Assembly (NCBI GenBank): GCA_029959195.1
Contig: CP114122.1
Location: 1,116,001 to 1,180,000, forward strand
Direction: 5' to 3'
DNA: 64,000 bases
Source: Dictyophora rubrovolvata
Taxonomy: Eukaryota > Basidiomycota > Agaricomycetes > Phallales > Phallaceae
Every line of letters starts with the position of its first letter. The first letter of the stretch is position 1. The translations under genes and the position numbers were made by a program. The notes below the pieces were generated by a model that did not search any database, had not been told where the DNA came from, and was given only the letters and a program-made list of their open reading frames with translations. Of the stretch, positions 36,325 to 49,000 are shown in pieces.

Positions 36325-36750
36325 ATGTCCTTCCTTTCTGGCATTATCTCAGGCTCTCTTGTTGCTGGCGGTGTAATATGTACTCTTCTTCAAACTTCAC
36401 ATTACTTTGACTAAATATATGTTCAGCTTTATTATGCCATATTTTCGTATGATCTTCAAACACGAACAAGATCGCACCAACGGGAGTGAGTGAGCCGTTA
36501 TGCATTATGTCGTAACCACAGTTTTCTCATGGCTTTCTGTTTAAGTTTGAAGGGCATTCGTCAACAGCTTAAAGAGCCTACAGTCCCAGCTCCGCTTCCT
36601 GCATCCGCCAGAATCTCAAAGAACCCTCGGAAGGAGTTTCTTATACAACGGTGGAACGATGAGATCGCCGCGTTGTTTCACTCCGTGTTACGAATGGATA
36701 AAAAAGTATCTGAATTTGGTCGAAAGATTGTTGGAGATCCTGATCAATAA
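36325..36750 (+). CDS. MIC12: MICOS complex subunit MIC12-like (AIM5 family)
   Basis: A small inner-mitochondrial-membrane protein that organises crista junctions. Three exons, 36325-36372, 36427-36485 and 36546-36750, total 312 nt, an intact frame of 103 residues. The first exon encodes a membrane-anchor start, MSFLSGIISGSLVAGG. The second encodes LYYAIFSYDLQTRTRSHQR. The third encodes DLKGIRQQLKEP, a Pro/Ala stretch, and the MIC12-like helix FLIQRWNDEIAALFHSVLRM, ending VGDPDQ. The start SFLSG..SGSLVAGG, the Tyr-rich segment and the RWN(D/N)E motif match my memory of basidiomycete MIC12 proteins, but the family is short and divergent, so the name is a moderate call. The exon pattern is strongly supported by splice signals and frame. 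Confidence 0.72.
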
Positions 36751-36924
36751 GAAGACTTTTTTCACATTGATGGTAGCGAAAACATAGCAAACGTGGCTGC
36801 TGACTTTCGGAAAAGTATTACTATCAGTTAATGATAAGGCTAATTCATTAATCCTTTTTTTAGAAATTTTATATATATTAAATATTTAAGACCGAAAGAA
36901 GCTCATGCATCGGGAATACATAAA

Positions 36925-37467
36925 CTAAAGATTAAGTGCGTTACAGCCAAGGTTGATCTAAAAGATTTCCGTAAGCTGTTGAAGACAATTTGTTTAAGAA
37001 CATTGACTAACCAGTCCATTGAATTGAACATCCGTGCAACAGACAGCCTGCTGATTGCACGTGCTACCACCAAGGCCACTAGAAAATGGCATGAGCCGCT
37101 TCCCTGACCATAGCTCACATAGGTACTTACATAGCGGTAATGGGAGAGCAGTTAATGCCAACAAGACCATCTATTTCTCCGACGACGATGCCTAACAAAC
37201 CCTCAAGATCGCTGACAATTCCACTTGACGAGGTGGTAACCATGTTGCAACACTGTTCGCTACCTGAAATATTTTCTCAGCTCTGCTGCCTCACGTAAAA
37301 TGGTGATGCACGATGACTAAACCTGTGTTGCACTGAGAAAGCACAGTCGTTGTCTCCGCAGGAGCTGTAACTGTAACAGTCGCGGTAGTGGTGGCTGTAT
37401 CATTTGCTGACACGAGGGAAATGGCTCCAAGGGCAATCAAGAAGATGGCTGAAATTTTGGAAAACAT
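36925..37467 (-). CDS. Class I hydrophobin
   Basis: A small secreted amphipathic protein that self-assembles on hyphal and spore surfaces. Four exons (37467-37323, 37263-37131, 37078-37012, 36957-36925) total 378 nt, an intact frame of 125 residues. The signal peptide is MFSKISAIFLIALGAISLVS, ending near A22. A Thr/Val-rich spacer (NDTATTTATVTVTAPAETTT) precedes the hydrophobin core. All eight cysteines are in the class order C-CC-C-C-CC-C: SQCNTG, SEQCCNM, VGINCSPI, GGSTCNQQ, AVCCTDV, INLGCNALNL. The C3-C4 loop (about 38 residues) and the NGLINLGC end are typical of class I. A TATA box lies about 65 bases upstream, as expected for a strongly expressed gene. The exon ends are precise because the cysteine spacing fixes them. 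Confidence 0.95.
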
Positions 37468-38397
37468 TTTGAACGGGGTGCTGCTTGTCTGAAGAGGAAG
37501 CTGTAGCTTATTCTTCGAACTTGTCCTCAATTTATATGCTCGTATGCTGTCTCGCTTCAACCCTCCCGAAAACCAAGACCTGAGAAGAATTCTTTCCCCC
37601 TTGTCTATGCTTATTCGGGGAATTGGTCGAAGGCACCAGGAGAAGAATCCAGGAGGCTCCGCATAGCAAGTGGATGCGTAATTCATCCAAAAAAAGATTT
37701 CGTGGAAGCGGCTCTGATCGAGGAACGTTTATCGACTGCATACTTTTCACAGGCGTCTGAGGTTCTGTATAATCGGGCAAATGAGTCGATTACATGGCAA
37801 GGATCAGGCTGAACTTTTAGGTACAATTTGAGAGAATGAACGTGTATGAACACGTTAAAAAAAGGTTCTTTCTTTAAAGTGGAATTTCAGACTCACTGAG
37901 AGGCTGATGGCACTAATCACGCGCACGATCATGACTGTCATTTTCAAAAAGGCCAGAAGGTTTTTTATTACGCGACTGGGAACTTGGGAGTTTGCGCGAC
38001 AGTGCCAGTCATATAATTTCACGTACCCACATTTCTTTTTTGTGGAAAATGAATGAAAGGTACCTCTTCAGAGCATCGGATTGTAATTAATAACCAAGAT
38101 GTTTTCAGCTTTGTGTACACTGAGGCTGTTAGTACTTGACTGGCGCGTTCAATGGTACACTCGTTTGCCTTGCAAGCCAGGAGACTCAGGGCGGAACTAT
38201 GTACTTCATGCTTCAACAAATTCTCACGTCAAAGGAGTTCGACCTGGAGCGAGTAGGGCCATCAAGGAAAGTCCTGATCGTTACAAGAGGGTTATTACAT
38301 AGCCTTTTTTTTTATTAAACACGATGTCAAGATACAAGAGTCATTGAAAGACAATAAATTTGATACGTTCGCATATATAGTCAGTAATCAAAAAAAT
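37468..38397. other. Intergenic region upstream of the hydrophobin
   Basis: Contains the hydrophobin promoter and the 3' flank of the Argonaute gene. Open frames such as 37780-37532 (minus) read through the TATA region and are probably chance. Confidence 0.5.
37531..37536 (-). promoter_or_regulatory. TATA box of the hydrophobin gene
   Basis: TATAAA on the minus strand, within CATATAAATTG, about 64 bases upstream of the hydrophobin ATG at 37467. The spacing allows a short 5' UTR, as in other highly expressed fungal genes. Confidence 0.55.
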
Positions 38398-41300
38398 CTA
38401 AATGTAGAACATTGTCGAAGCGACGTTAGCGTGAATACCATTACCCCATAGCCTTTCAACCTTCCGATATACATCCTGCTCACTGGACTTGCCAGAGAGA
38501 TTCCCTTCGGAAGCATTTAAAAATTCTTGGATGTATAATCGCCCACGTTCGCAAGCCAGATCGGCATAATATGCTATGAAAAACAGGTCAGTCGACCAGC
38601 GTCTTGACAATTATGTACTTCTGTGAAACCTACCAGGAGGCACCAAGCTAACTGCTCTGGTTGCTCGCGCATACATATAACTTGCGTTGTTCACGAGGCC
38701 CTGTATGACATCTGGATTGAAGTTATTCTCGTCATGGACAACCGTGTAGTGAGTTGGTCGAGCTGCTCCCTGAAGGCCAGAATGGGCTTGTAGGAAGAAA
38801 TCGAAGTCGTAGACGGGCTACGGGTACAACGTTATGACGGAAAACTTCGAAGCTAGACGTTGAAATTTACCATAATCTTTCGGTCGACGACTGTGCCAGG
38901 TTTGGGATTTCCACGATCAACAGCTGTCTCTGGAGAAGTGGGATAAAACCTCGTGTGATGACGTTTTCCGCAAATAATAATGGAGAGCTTGGGCTTGTAA
39001 GATATACCCATTCGTTTGAATGCCTCCCTAATCTTTGGCACTAAAAAGACACAAGAAAGAGGTTGAGTTCGTGGTTTGAAATAACGACACATCAGTAGGC
39101 ACGGCGGTATCTTCAAAAACTCTGATAGACTTCGAACTCGGACTATGAAACTTTTCATAACCAAAACATGGGATCAAAGTCTGCCAGAATCTTCCAGGAT
39201 AACCTCCCTGTTTACTGATGCCACTTACGTTCGTAAGACACAACAGTCATGAATTGTCCCTCCGAAACACCATCTCGAAAAATAATGATCCGCCTAGGCA
39301 GTGCCTTCCGTTTCAAGTGAAAGAGCTTTAGTCGCTCAGTCATCATGTCGCCGAGATCATCAATCATCTGGGTTGACGTCGTTCAATACAAGTGAAACCA
39401 CGCAAAATGACGGGAAAAATTTCACCTCTTGTTTTGTACTTTGAAGTCGCAGAGAGGCAGGATACAGAGCAAAGTTCTCGTCATAAGACGCTAAGTAAAG
39501 TTATACATTAAAGTTCAAACAATGGCAAGTGAAACGATGGAGACTAACCGGCGACTGCAGCAATGGACGGTGTGCCTTTGATACTCCCTAGCCTGAAAAA
39601 AAGGGCGTAAATAAAATGAAGCGGTCTAAAATAACAACAGCGATGAGCTTACCCTGGATGAGTCACATCCATGCCCACCAACATTGTCGACTCTTGCATT
39701 AACCATCCGGAAGACGTCGAATGAAGAATATGGTTGACACCTCCAAGCTTTGCATTAATTTTCAAAGAGACGTTCGCGAGATATGATGGAGAACTGTTCC
39801 GTATCTTCAAGCTCTGTACGCACGTTGCCGGAATGCCAAGCTCCACATCGCATATTCGTCGAATGGCAGCATATACGCGCTTATCCCCATCTGAGAGAAG
39901 GACCAGTAGGAAACTAAGTTTATCATGTGCGGGCTTTAGGAGCGCATTACGTAGGATTGAGTGGATCGAAAGATTATTCATGTTTTTCGGATTCAACAAC
40001 GTTGCACCAAAGATATGACTCTCATCCACGGCGTCGGATGTGATTCCGGAGTTACCGAGGGCTTGCCTGAACTGGCTGAGCAAGGTGTGCAACCTTTGGT
40101 CTGTTGGATCTGTGAAATCCTCTGACGACGTGCAAATAACGAAGACTCCCCAGTTTCTAAGTTGTTGGCCTTTGTAGAATCTGAGGTGTCTAAGGTTCCA
40201 AGCGGCGTTGTGGTGAGAAATATCTGCCTGCTTGTTTTGTCCGTACATTAGCCTCGGGGGTGGTAGAACACGAGCGGAAACAACAGCCAGTTCGTTGCTG
40301 ACACCAACTCCAAGAGCCTTCAATTCCTCGCTACGAGAGCCCGTGAAACCCATCTCCTCGAATCCTTCCGTAACTATGAAATGAGCATTTTGCGCGGGGT
40401 TTTGGCAGGCATGTGTAATCATATTCGCCGTATGAGAGTCCAATAGCTTGTCTTTGAAAGCCTGCTTAGGAAGAATGTCGACTAATTCAGCCGGTAGATA
40501 ACGGGGATCGTTTGGCTTGCCGACGTTAATAAGCCATTTATGCTGAAGTGGTATTTGATACCCTGAATGTCTATCTAGAACTGAATGGAAAAAATAAAGC
40601 TACTACATACTTTCAAGAAAGTAGTCTTTCACCGTGATTGTTTTTTGGGATGTTTGGCAATAAAAAGTGCGTGTCTGAGCGTCATCGCTCAATCCACAAA
40701 TCGTTTTCGTAGAGCGATAGGGCAACTACATTAGAATGTTGAGTTTTCTACCTTTGCAAAGGAGAAGGAGTGAACGTACGTGGGTGGTCTGCACTCGAAG
40801 ACGCTCAACGAACTTGGAGGGATCCGCAGAGAAAGAAGCATTCTTGAATTCTTCAAGGGCAGCGGATAACCTTTGTTCCTTGTAAAAAGCCGTATAGCAT
40901 ACATTGACGTTGATCATAAGGGAGTTCAGAGTGGGGCGAACAGAACTGTAATAACCCTGTGGTAAATCTTGAGTCAGAAACATTACGTGCAGGTTGAATG
41001 TGGTCAAGTTACCCTGAAAACCTCAAGGCCACCGCCAAGGTCCATCTTGGGAGTACCACTGGGTGTCGGGAAAAAATAACAATTTCTTCTAATTCTTAAG
41101 CCTTTCTTGGAGGCAACTTTAGCCAGCAAAATTTCCAGCGCTGAAATGAACGGGCCAGTATTTTGTCTTTCAACGCCTTTGATATGACTATAAGAGTGAT
41201 TATAAGTCAAAATGTGAGCCGGGAACATGGAAGTTACTTATACGCACTTGTCAATTTCGCCTTGCGAAAGCTCTCCGGTGAAGGAGAATGACAATGTGTA

Positions 41301-42142
41301 GGTCCTGGACCTGTCTGAATCGACATACTCTTCGTCCTCGTCGAAGAACTTGACCCGGATTTCCAAAGGATTTCCCTTGGAGGGGTAGAGCATTTGAGTC
41401 GAAATAAGTTTTTCACTCCCGTCATGAGCGATATGGCGCTTGTAAGGCGCGAATTCGGGTGTTTTTTCGTCTAAGAGTTGTAACAACCGTCGGCGCACAC
41501 GTTTAGCGGTAGCCTCTGGCTGATAATATATTTTATATTCATACAGAGGGCCCTTGGGTAGTTGTGTGAAAGCGATATAATTGGCGCGTAGAAGGACGGG
41601 GGTGCCCGCTGTGCCGTAACCGGGGCGGAGAGGGAGCTGCTCAAGCTCCTGCGTCCTTACGACTCTGAATTTCTGGACGAGAGCGTTCTCAGCGGCCGTT
41701 GTTTCTGTGTCTTCCACAGCTGGTTGGTTTGGGGTTGGAGTGAAGATCTTTACTGGTCCCTGTAAGCATCGAACGAACAGTTCAGTAGTGGCGATGGAAG
41801 TAAATCTAATCAGTAGTATGGGCTTACACCACCGCGACCGCGACCACGACCTCCGCCCCTTCCGCGACCTCCAGAACCTCGAAACGACGGCTCGCCACCG
41901 CGACCTTGTGAGAAAGATGGCCCGCCGCCGCCACCGCCCCCTCGACCGCCTCCTCCTCGATGGTAGTCACCACCGTCTCCTCGACCACCTCCTTCACCAC
42001 CACCTCCTCGTCGATGATAGTCACCGCCTCCTTCACCGCCTCCTCCTCGTCGATAGTCGCCACCGCGTCGGTAATCGCCACTACCACCACTACCACCTCC
42101 CCCTCGTCGATAGTCACCACCGTAGCCTCTTCCGCGTTGCAT
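38398..42142 (-). CDS. AGO: Argonaute protein (RNA interference slicer)
   Basis: Argonaute binds small RNAs and cleaves or represses matching transcripts. Start MQRGRGYGGDYRRGGGG at 42142. The first exon is an RGG/YRRGG-rich low-complexity tail of about 105 residues. The N domain follows, with GPVKIFTPTPNQP and RPGYGTAGTPVLLRANYI, then linker and PAZ regions (ALEILLAKVASKKGLRI, RGYYSSVRPTLNSLMINVNV, FKDKLL), and MID (NWGVFVICTSSEDFTDPTDQ). PIWI follows: KLSFLLVLLSDGDKRVYAAI, KLGGVNHIL, LVGMDVTHPG (first catalytic Asp), RIIIFRDGVSEGQF (second Asp), HTRFYPT, and FDFFLQAHSGLQGAARPTHY plus TVVHDENN (His region). The expected Glu finger block (near 39480, DENFALYPASLRLQSTKQE) is present. The C-terminus AYYADLACERGRLYIQEFLN to STMFYI is canonical. 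The protein therefore looks slicer-competent. More than a dozen exons. Confidence 0.95.
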
Positions 42143-42406
42143 GATTCAAGATCAATAGAAAAATACCGGGGCTTGGAAAATAGCTCTGGTTAAGAGATAG
42201 GGAATAGCCTCGGTTGTGGGGTGCTTTTACACAAAAATATAAAAAAAGCAGGACAAAAGGATTGGACATGATGGGAAAATGCGGTGTTTGGTCCACACAT
42301 TTGTTATGTCACTATCAATGAAACGATCGTAAATGCAAATCATACGTTACATGCATGTTACATCTCAGTAGAAAAGGGTATAGTAGGTAAGGCTATGTCC
42401 GTCGTA

Positions 42407-45143
42407 TTACAAGAAGTCGTCGTCCTGATCTTCTTCATCCCAATCCACTGTCTCAAGAGCGCCCTCGGCTTCGTCGTGCAGTTTGTCCAACCCAGTCAAA
42501 TGTTCAAGGTACCCTCCCTCATTAAACGCCCGGAGGAGCATTTCAAACCCTTCCCTTTCATATGCATCAAGGACCTTAAGGGTGATAAACGCCGAAATCA
42601 GCCATATTTAGTAATTGAGTCAGAAAATGTCCACATACAAGATCGCTACATCCAGTGCAACGATCGTAGGCAGCGCCGGTAATGAGCATATTTCTGAACT
42701 GCGCCAGATAACCACGAAGCTGATGAGGAACCAATCCGAGAACGCTCTCTGATCCTGTTGGCCCGTCACGCTCTGCATTTTGCTGTGGTGCCGCTGGAGG
42801 CGGTGCATGCAGGCTATATTGAAATTAATTAATATGGAAAACACGAGGTCAACCCTGATTCACACACCCTGACGGATGTTGCAAAAGAGATACCAGTAAT
42901 TCCACAGCTGAGGCAGCTGCGATCGATGCCAGGCCCGGTCGAGTAACCGTGCACATCTGATCGAGAGTTCGATCAGATACCGACTGTTGTCCGCATTTCA
43001 GCCACAGATACAAAGAAAAACCATTTTCGTGCTTACATCGGCCGGTGCGACAATATCATTGCAATAATAGCATCCAAGTCTTGTGTAGCCCGGAGGCACT
43101 AAAGAAGCTCGGGCGCCGTGACGCATTACTAGATATGTATCGAACCCTAAGGCTGCATTGATTACGATCTAAAGAATGCGGCTCTGTTTACTGTGGACGA
43201 TGCAAATGCGAAACAGGGACATACTTTGCCCTTGGCGGCTCCTAACACAGTAGGTAACCACCGACTCTCTCGGGAATCCATAAGAAGGAATACTGCGTCG
43301 TGTTCGTCTATTAACTGTTCCAATCGAGTTACATCCGTTCTGACTTGGTCGATGGAGCTTTGCGGTACCGGATGTCCGGGCATTGGGACACTAAGTTGAA
43401 CACCGGAGGCATCCTAAGACTGCGTGTTAAGAATCAAGGACGTTGACGTAAAACAAAACATTTATATACCACACCGGGAAAAACCGCCTTTAGATGCGCT
43501 GCAGCACATTCTGCCTTGGGTTTGCCTCCATCGAGGCAGTCTTCAAACTGAAAAAGTGGCTGCCGCACGGGGTTGGAAAAAGAGACACGCGAAGAATCTA
43601 GCAGCGTAATTTTGCGAACACCCCAAGCCTAAAACGTACTCTCAGAACCATACCCACTCGGGAATCGGAAACAAGAGGAAAGAGATAAGAGATACAAACC
43701 ATCAATACCCTGGCGACATAGCAACCGAGCGTCCCAGCTCCAAGGAGTAAACATTTGGCCTTAGAGATCCTTTCTAGGTCTAATTCAGGTAAAACACGCC
43801 ATCTCATAAGCTTGAGATTAAGGTCAACAGCTTGGTCCGCCAATCTATATGAATATCGGATTAATTCAACATCGGGCTTGACTTGTAACTGAGTTGATAT
43901 ACCGATTAGGATCCATCAAACTTCCTAAATCTGCCAATCGCGGTGCTAATTTTCCTTGAGAATTCTTCTCCCATCCAACGGCAGCTGGTCGGCCCGTCAG
44001 TAACCCCGAAGAGACACCAGCAGTGACGATGCCAAAACGACTACGCCATGGCTTGTTCGAAATAGGAATCTCAATGTCTCTCCAGCACAGAATCTGAACC
44101 TTTTTGGTCATGTCAGGGAATCGAACACGAAGATATGTTAATAAATTTCGTAGGGGCCATCCGGGATTCTGCGGAGATCCAGAAGGATCTACGAAGGCCA
44201 CAATACGCTGTTGTTTCATCCTTTACTAAGGGCATGGTTTTTATGAGTCTGGGAAAGCTCACCTGATCTTCGGGAAGATCTGCAAAGAATGATTCAAAAT
44301 CCTTGATCTCACCGACCTCGAACAAATTCGATAGCGGTGAAGGGCGGACGAGGAAATACGGTAAAGGATTTGTCAAGTTCTGCAGACTTTCACGTATGGA
44401 AGCAAGCTGAGTAAACCAGATCAATAACAATTGACTGTGCGTGGTTATAAAAGTCATACTCCGTCATGGCTGATCCTGAGGTTGGAGTCAACCCAACCAG
44501 GTTCTTCGATCTCCCAAGCAGGTTTCGCGACGAAGGCAGGGAAAGCAAACCAGTAATAGTATCTGAGTTTCGGTTTAACAATCAAATATATCTGTATAAG
44601 ACACATAAGCAGGTATTTACATACTTGTACTTTTTTAGATCAGCAAACGTTATAAGCAGAAATCGCGACAGCTGGGATGGGTCGTTTGTCGTAGTGGCGG
44701 CTTCCCAAATCTACTCAATGATGTACAATCAAATAAAGAGACGACCAGAAAATTCGTACCTGTTGAGAAACTTCGTTAAACAAATCTGGCTTATCAGCAG
44801 CTTTGAATTCTTCTATGGTGTTGTAGTTCTTTAATATCCCAGATGTATGGGCGGAATGTTGTGATGGTCTGGTACGCACGAGATCAGAAATCAGTCTATG
44901 AAGACACAAGCCAATTTACTTGGTCGACAGATCGAAGCTCTGTTCAGAAAGACTTAGACTGCCATTGATTGCAATCTCGTTTCCAGACTCCCTATCGACA
45001 ATCCACCTTCCGGGATTATATGATCCAAGAATGGGAATAGATTGCTCGGAGAGTTTCAAAATGTCAATCTTTAACCTTGTAAGCTCATGCCAAAAACCAG
45101 GTTGAACCAAGGAAGAATAGGGTGTAAATTGAAGAAGAGGCAT
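42407..45143 (-). CDS. ATG7: Autophagy E1-like activating enzyme ATG7
   Basis: ATG7 activates ATG8 and ATG12 and passes them to ATG3 and ATG10. Start [20 protein letters not shown] at 45143, a near-perfect ATG7 N-terminus, followed by [15 protein letters not shown] and [14 protein letters not shown]. The central part has DLKKYKYYYW-type sequence and [16 protein letters not shown]. The E1 core has [20 protein letters not shown] (nucleotide-binding GxGxxG), [57 protein letters not shown] (zinc-binding Cys pair) and [20 protein letters not shown], which contains the catalytic Cys. The C-terminal ATG8-binding tail is acidic, ending [14 protein letters not shown] at 42407. All key residues are present. 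About ten short introns. It lies head-to-tail behind the Argonaute gene with about 265 bp between the two coding regions. Confidence 0.95.
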
Positions 45144-46099
45144 TTACTATTGAGGGCTGGTTGGAGATCAACGGAACAGTCACGGTTACGTACTCGGAGT
45201 TAGCAGTGTGACTAGTGACGCGGCCGCGGCGGCGTTCGCGTTCAGCCAACGTTCCTTCTTGGTTATCCCGAAAGGTTTTCTATCTGACCCTCGAGACCCT
45301 TTCCATCTCAGTCCCCCATTTTCACGGTAAAGTGAATTTAAAACATTGCCCCCCTAAACGACATTGGTACTAATTTAGGTTTATCTTCCAGGAACCATTG
45401 AAGTTTTAACACCGGGCACCCGATGTCGTTCGGATGACTTGTTCATTCTAAATCTGTATGTCCGGTATTATCTTTACCACGACCGTTGTAAACGTGCGTT
45501 CCCAGACCTTTGCAATACAAGCTGCCCCTGTGCCCTGGCCAGCCTCAACCTCCGACGAGCAAGGGGCAAGTTTCAAGTTCTCCAACAAAACAAAGACCAT
45601 GCGCTGTGCCTTTCTACCTGCAGGACAACCCGCTCAACCCCTGGCATATTATCTGGATTACAATTGACCCAAATTCAACTGTACCAGTCAGCTAATCGAG
45701 CTCACCAGTAGACTGCCCTATTGACAATATCTTCTTCGACATTTATGCCGGTTCAATCCGGCAATATAAATACATGCTCAATGGTATCATCTTTGTTTTC
45801 CTGCCGTAACACCAAGTGATTTTTGCGATATTCAACAGGCCAGGCTGGTCGAAAATATTAACCGAGAAACTACCGTGAGACACGCCGGGATGACGTCCAG
45901 CTATGATTGGATCTCAAAAATATCAGTAGGGACATGGCTTCTTTGCTGCATGGCTGTCGTAGAGAATTTATTACATACATGCCGAATACTAGGTGACACG
46001 AGTTGATCTCACGAGCTCAAAACGATTCTTTATTGCCTCTCAACTAGACGATAGCTGTCCGGCGAGCTTATATCTTCTCTCTTCCATTTACCTGGTTAT
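45144..46099. other. Intergenic region upstream of ATG7 and the GH16 gene
   Basis: Divergent promoter space for ATG7 (-) and the SKN1-like gene (+). Three overlapping open frames lie at 45439-45711. The frame at 45510-45695 is Pro- and Gln-rich, and further open sequence (CPIDNIFFDIYAGSIRQYKY) lies nearby. None has a recognised domain or clear splice sites. A 5-bp hairpin (GCCGG TTCAAT CCGGC) occurs near 45750. Confidence 0.45.
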
Positions 46100-49000
46100 A
46101 TGACTTCCAAGATGAATTCCTCCAGCGCTCAGGTCCACTTTCGGTATGAAGATGTCCGAGGAAATACCCGAGAGAGCTATGCGGACCGCACATCCAAATA
46201 TTCCACCGCTTCCGAAGGGGATGATTTTGAGAGCGCAAATGAGGGCAGTGATACCGATAATGAATCAGAATGCCTTTCATTTCCTCAAACTGAGATCGTA
46301 CCACCTATAACGCCCGCGGTTATAAATCACCCTCAAGGCATAGATACTTTAAGGCCGACAAGGACTCAGTCCGTCGCTTCCCAGATCACCATTCGTCCTG
46401 GTTTGCAGCACAGGCATACGCCAATGGAGTTTGTTTCATCGGATCCTTTCAAATCCCCAGGTGACGCCCTCACTTCTCGCTCACGTTCCAATTCTACGGC
46501 GGAGGTTGAGTCGTTTCCTCCACTGAGCGGTGAACACAACCGGACCAGATCACTTTCCACTATACGTGGTCCAACCCCTCCTGTTGCCACACGAGGAGGA
46601 AAGTCACCATCAGACGTTGCCGTGCAACGCACCTCTTCCTTTAACAACATCAGCACCATCGTCACCTTCGAAAATACGATCATTCCGGCCCAGAACGCTC
46701 ATTTACGGCCCAGACCCGTCACAGCGATGTCTACAACTTCTACGCCCTCTATCCGTGAAACATTTTCATCTCCACCGTTACTCTCCAGATCGTTGTCATA
46801 CGCCAGTGTTGCCGGCGCCTCGGGGGGTAGCGGTACCTCGACACCCTCCATAGCGGGGCAGCACAGTACCGCTGCCAGTTCAGCATTGGCATTAACAGCT
46901 CATGTTCCTGGTCTAGGCGCAAAGTTGTCTATGTATGAGAGTAAGTGCTTGCTGTCAGGTGACGCCCTTGTCGAATTTTTGAATAATAGAAACCACTTTT
47001 GTGTCTTGCAGATTTTCAAAGCCCTAGCCCCCAACCCCCCGTGGACATTGATAACGATCTAAACAAGGATGTACAAGAGGAAATTATGGAAAGTACGCTT
47101 CTACAAGCTGAAGTATCCAAACCTTGGTTAGAAAAAAAGGATTGGCGAGTTACCGCAAGCTGGTGGATATCATTTGTAAGTTCCATTGTTTTTTGAGATC
47201 GAGGCCTCTCCCCTACTCTTTTCTCCATCGTGCTCTCATTGGGTTGGTATGTTCAACGATGAACCAAACGGCCAATGGCTGTGGTGTTTATCCAAGTCGG
47301 AAAAGTTGAACGACCTCAGGTTCACCCGAGACGGGGAATTGGGAAGGGAAATCAACTCGTCCCAAAATCCGTTTCTTATCTATAAATCATTGTTCATTTC
47401 CAGCAGGCACATATTCCACGCCCGTTGTATTCTCTTGATGTGCGCGTAATGTTTGTCCTTCTTTGACATGATATTACCAGCATATCCCCCCAGCTGGGAC
47501 CTGATTCCCACGGAGGTTTTATCCAGTGTTCCAGGGAAGAATACATTTTGGATTTTTATCTTTTTTCATTGTCATTGCCATTTGATTTTCGAGGACTTTC
47601 ACTGATTCATTTTTTAAGCTTGTGATTATGCTCGGTATTATTTCCAGCGCATTCCTTTCTTATTGGGATTACAAGACCACACCCATGATTACTCAACCAC
47701 TTTGTCTTGTCATGCAAGGTCAGTGACTTGATAGTACCTGTTCCCATCAGTTTTTTAATGGCCAATCAGACGACTTCGATACCTTCAGCGTTGACACAGA
47801 AGGAGCGACCTGGACTCACGAAGTTGATCTCAGTGGTTTTGGGTAGGTAGCAGTTGTCGCGTCCATCGTTCACGCGGGGGTTTAAATTTTTTCATAGAAA
47901 CGGTGAATTTGAAATAGCGACAAACTCTCCCAACAACTCTTTCGTTCAAGATGGTATGCTATATATAATGCCAACGCTCACTGCATTGTCTATTCCTGGA
48001 GGGGAAGATAGTGTATTCAATGGTTTTACTTTTAATTTGACCGGTTGCACGAATAAAGACAATTTCGAAGGTAAGGCCATTTATTTCAGTGTGTTGAGTT
48101 CTTGTTTTTGATGAGTAATATACCAGGTACTGCTTGTGGGGCTGTTTCTAATGCGACCGCTGGAACTGTTATCCCCCCGGTGATGAGTGCAAGGCTCACG
48201 ACAGCCAAGAGCCATAGTATTAGATATGGAAAAGTTGAAATTAGAGCTAAAATTCCAACTGGGTGAGCTCGGATCTTCATCCAAAATTTCATTTGAATAT
48301 TTATATTAAAATGAATTACTATAGTGACTGGGTAAGTGAAGACTTTCTCATGATATATATGTTCAAATTAAGAAAATAACTCTCGTAGCTATGGCCAGCT
48401 CTGTGGATGTTGCCGACTAATAATACTTACGGTCCCTGGCCCTTAAGTGGTAAGTCTAGTATTTCCTTGGTGAATCTATCAGTTTTCTGATGGTTTAACA
48501 GGTGAAATTGACGTATGATTATTTTTATTTTTATGAGATTAGGGACCTTAATTGCGCTTGCACTAGATCATGGAATCCCGTGGAAATGGTCTCTCCTATC
48601 CTGCACAGTATGTGAATTTTCGGCACAGATTTTCTCGTAGGAGTAAATATTTATCGTTGACTTAGAGGAAGCAATTTCGTCCGAGGTACTCTCAATTGGG
48701 GACCTACTGCTGCCCTTAATGCAGGCTGGAGGACGTTCAATTACTGGACCAACCGTCGCCAATCGTTCGCCAGTGATTTTCATATTTACAGCTTGGAATG
48801 GACCCCTGATTTCATGTCAGTTACCGCCCTCTGAAGTTTTGGTTTCTTTTTCTGATGGGAATTATATGCAGCCGGACTTATGTTGATTCTCGATTGCATG
48901 GCATGCTGAGCCTTCGTTTCAATGAGCCTTTCTTCAAGCGAGGACAATTCCCCGAAATAATTCAAAATGGAACTTCTATCATTGCACTTGAAAACCCTTG

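Noticed and set aside
41707-42193. Plus-strand open frames rich in His, Arg, Thr and Ser
   Set aside because: Antisense shadows of the GGN-repeat first exon of the Argonaute gene.
45740-45770. Hairpin GCCGG-TTCAAT-CCGGC with a B-box-like core, possibly a tRNA T-arm
   Set aside because: The loop has six bases, not seven, no matching acceptor strand is present, and no D-arm or anticodon arm lies upstream.
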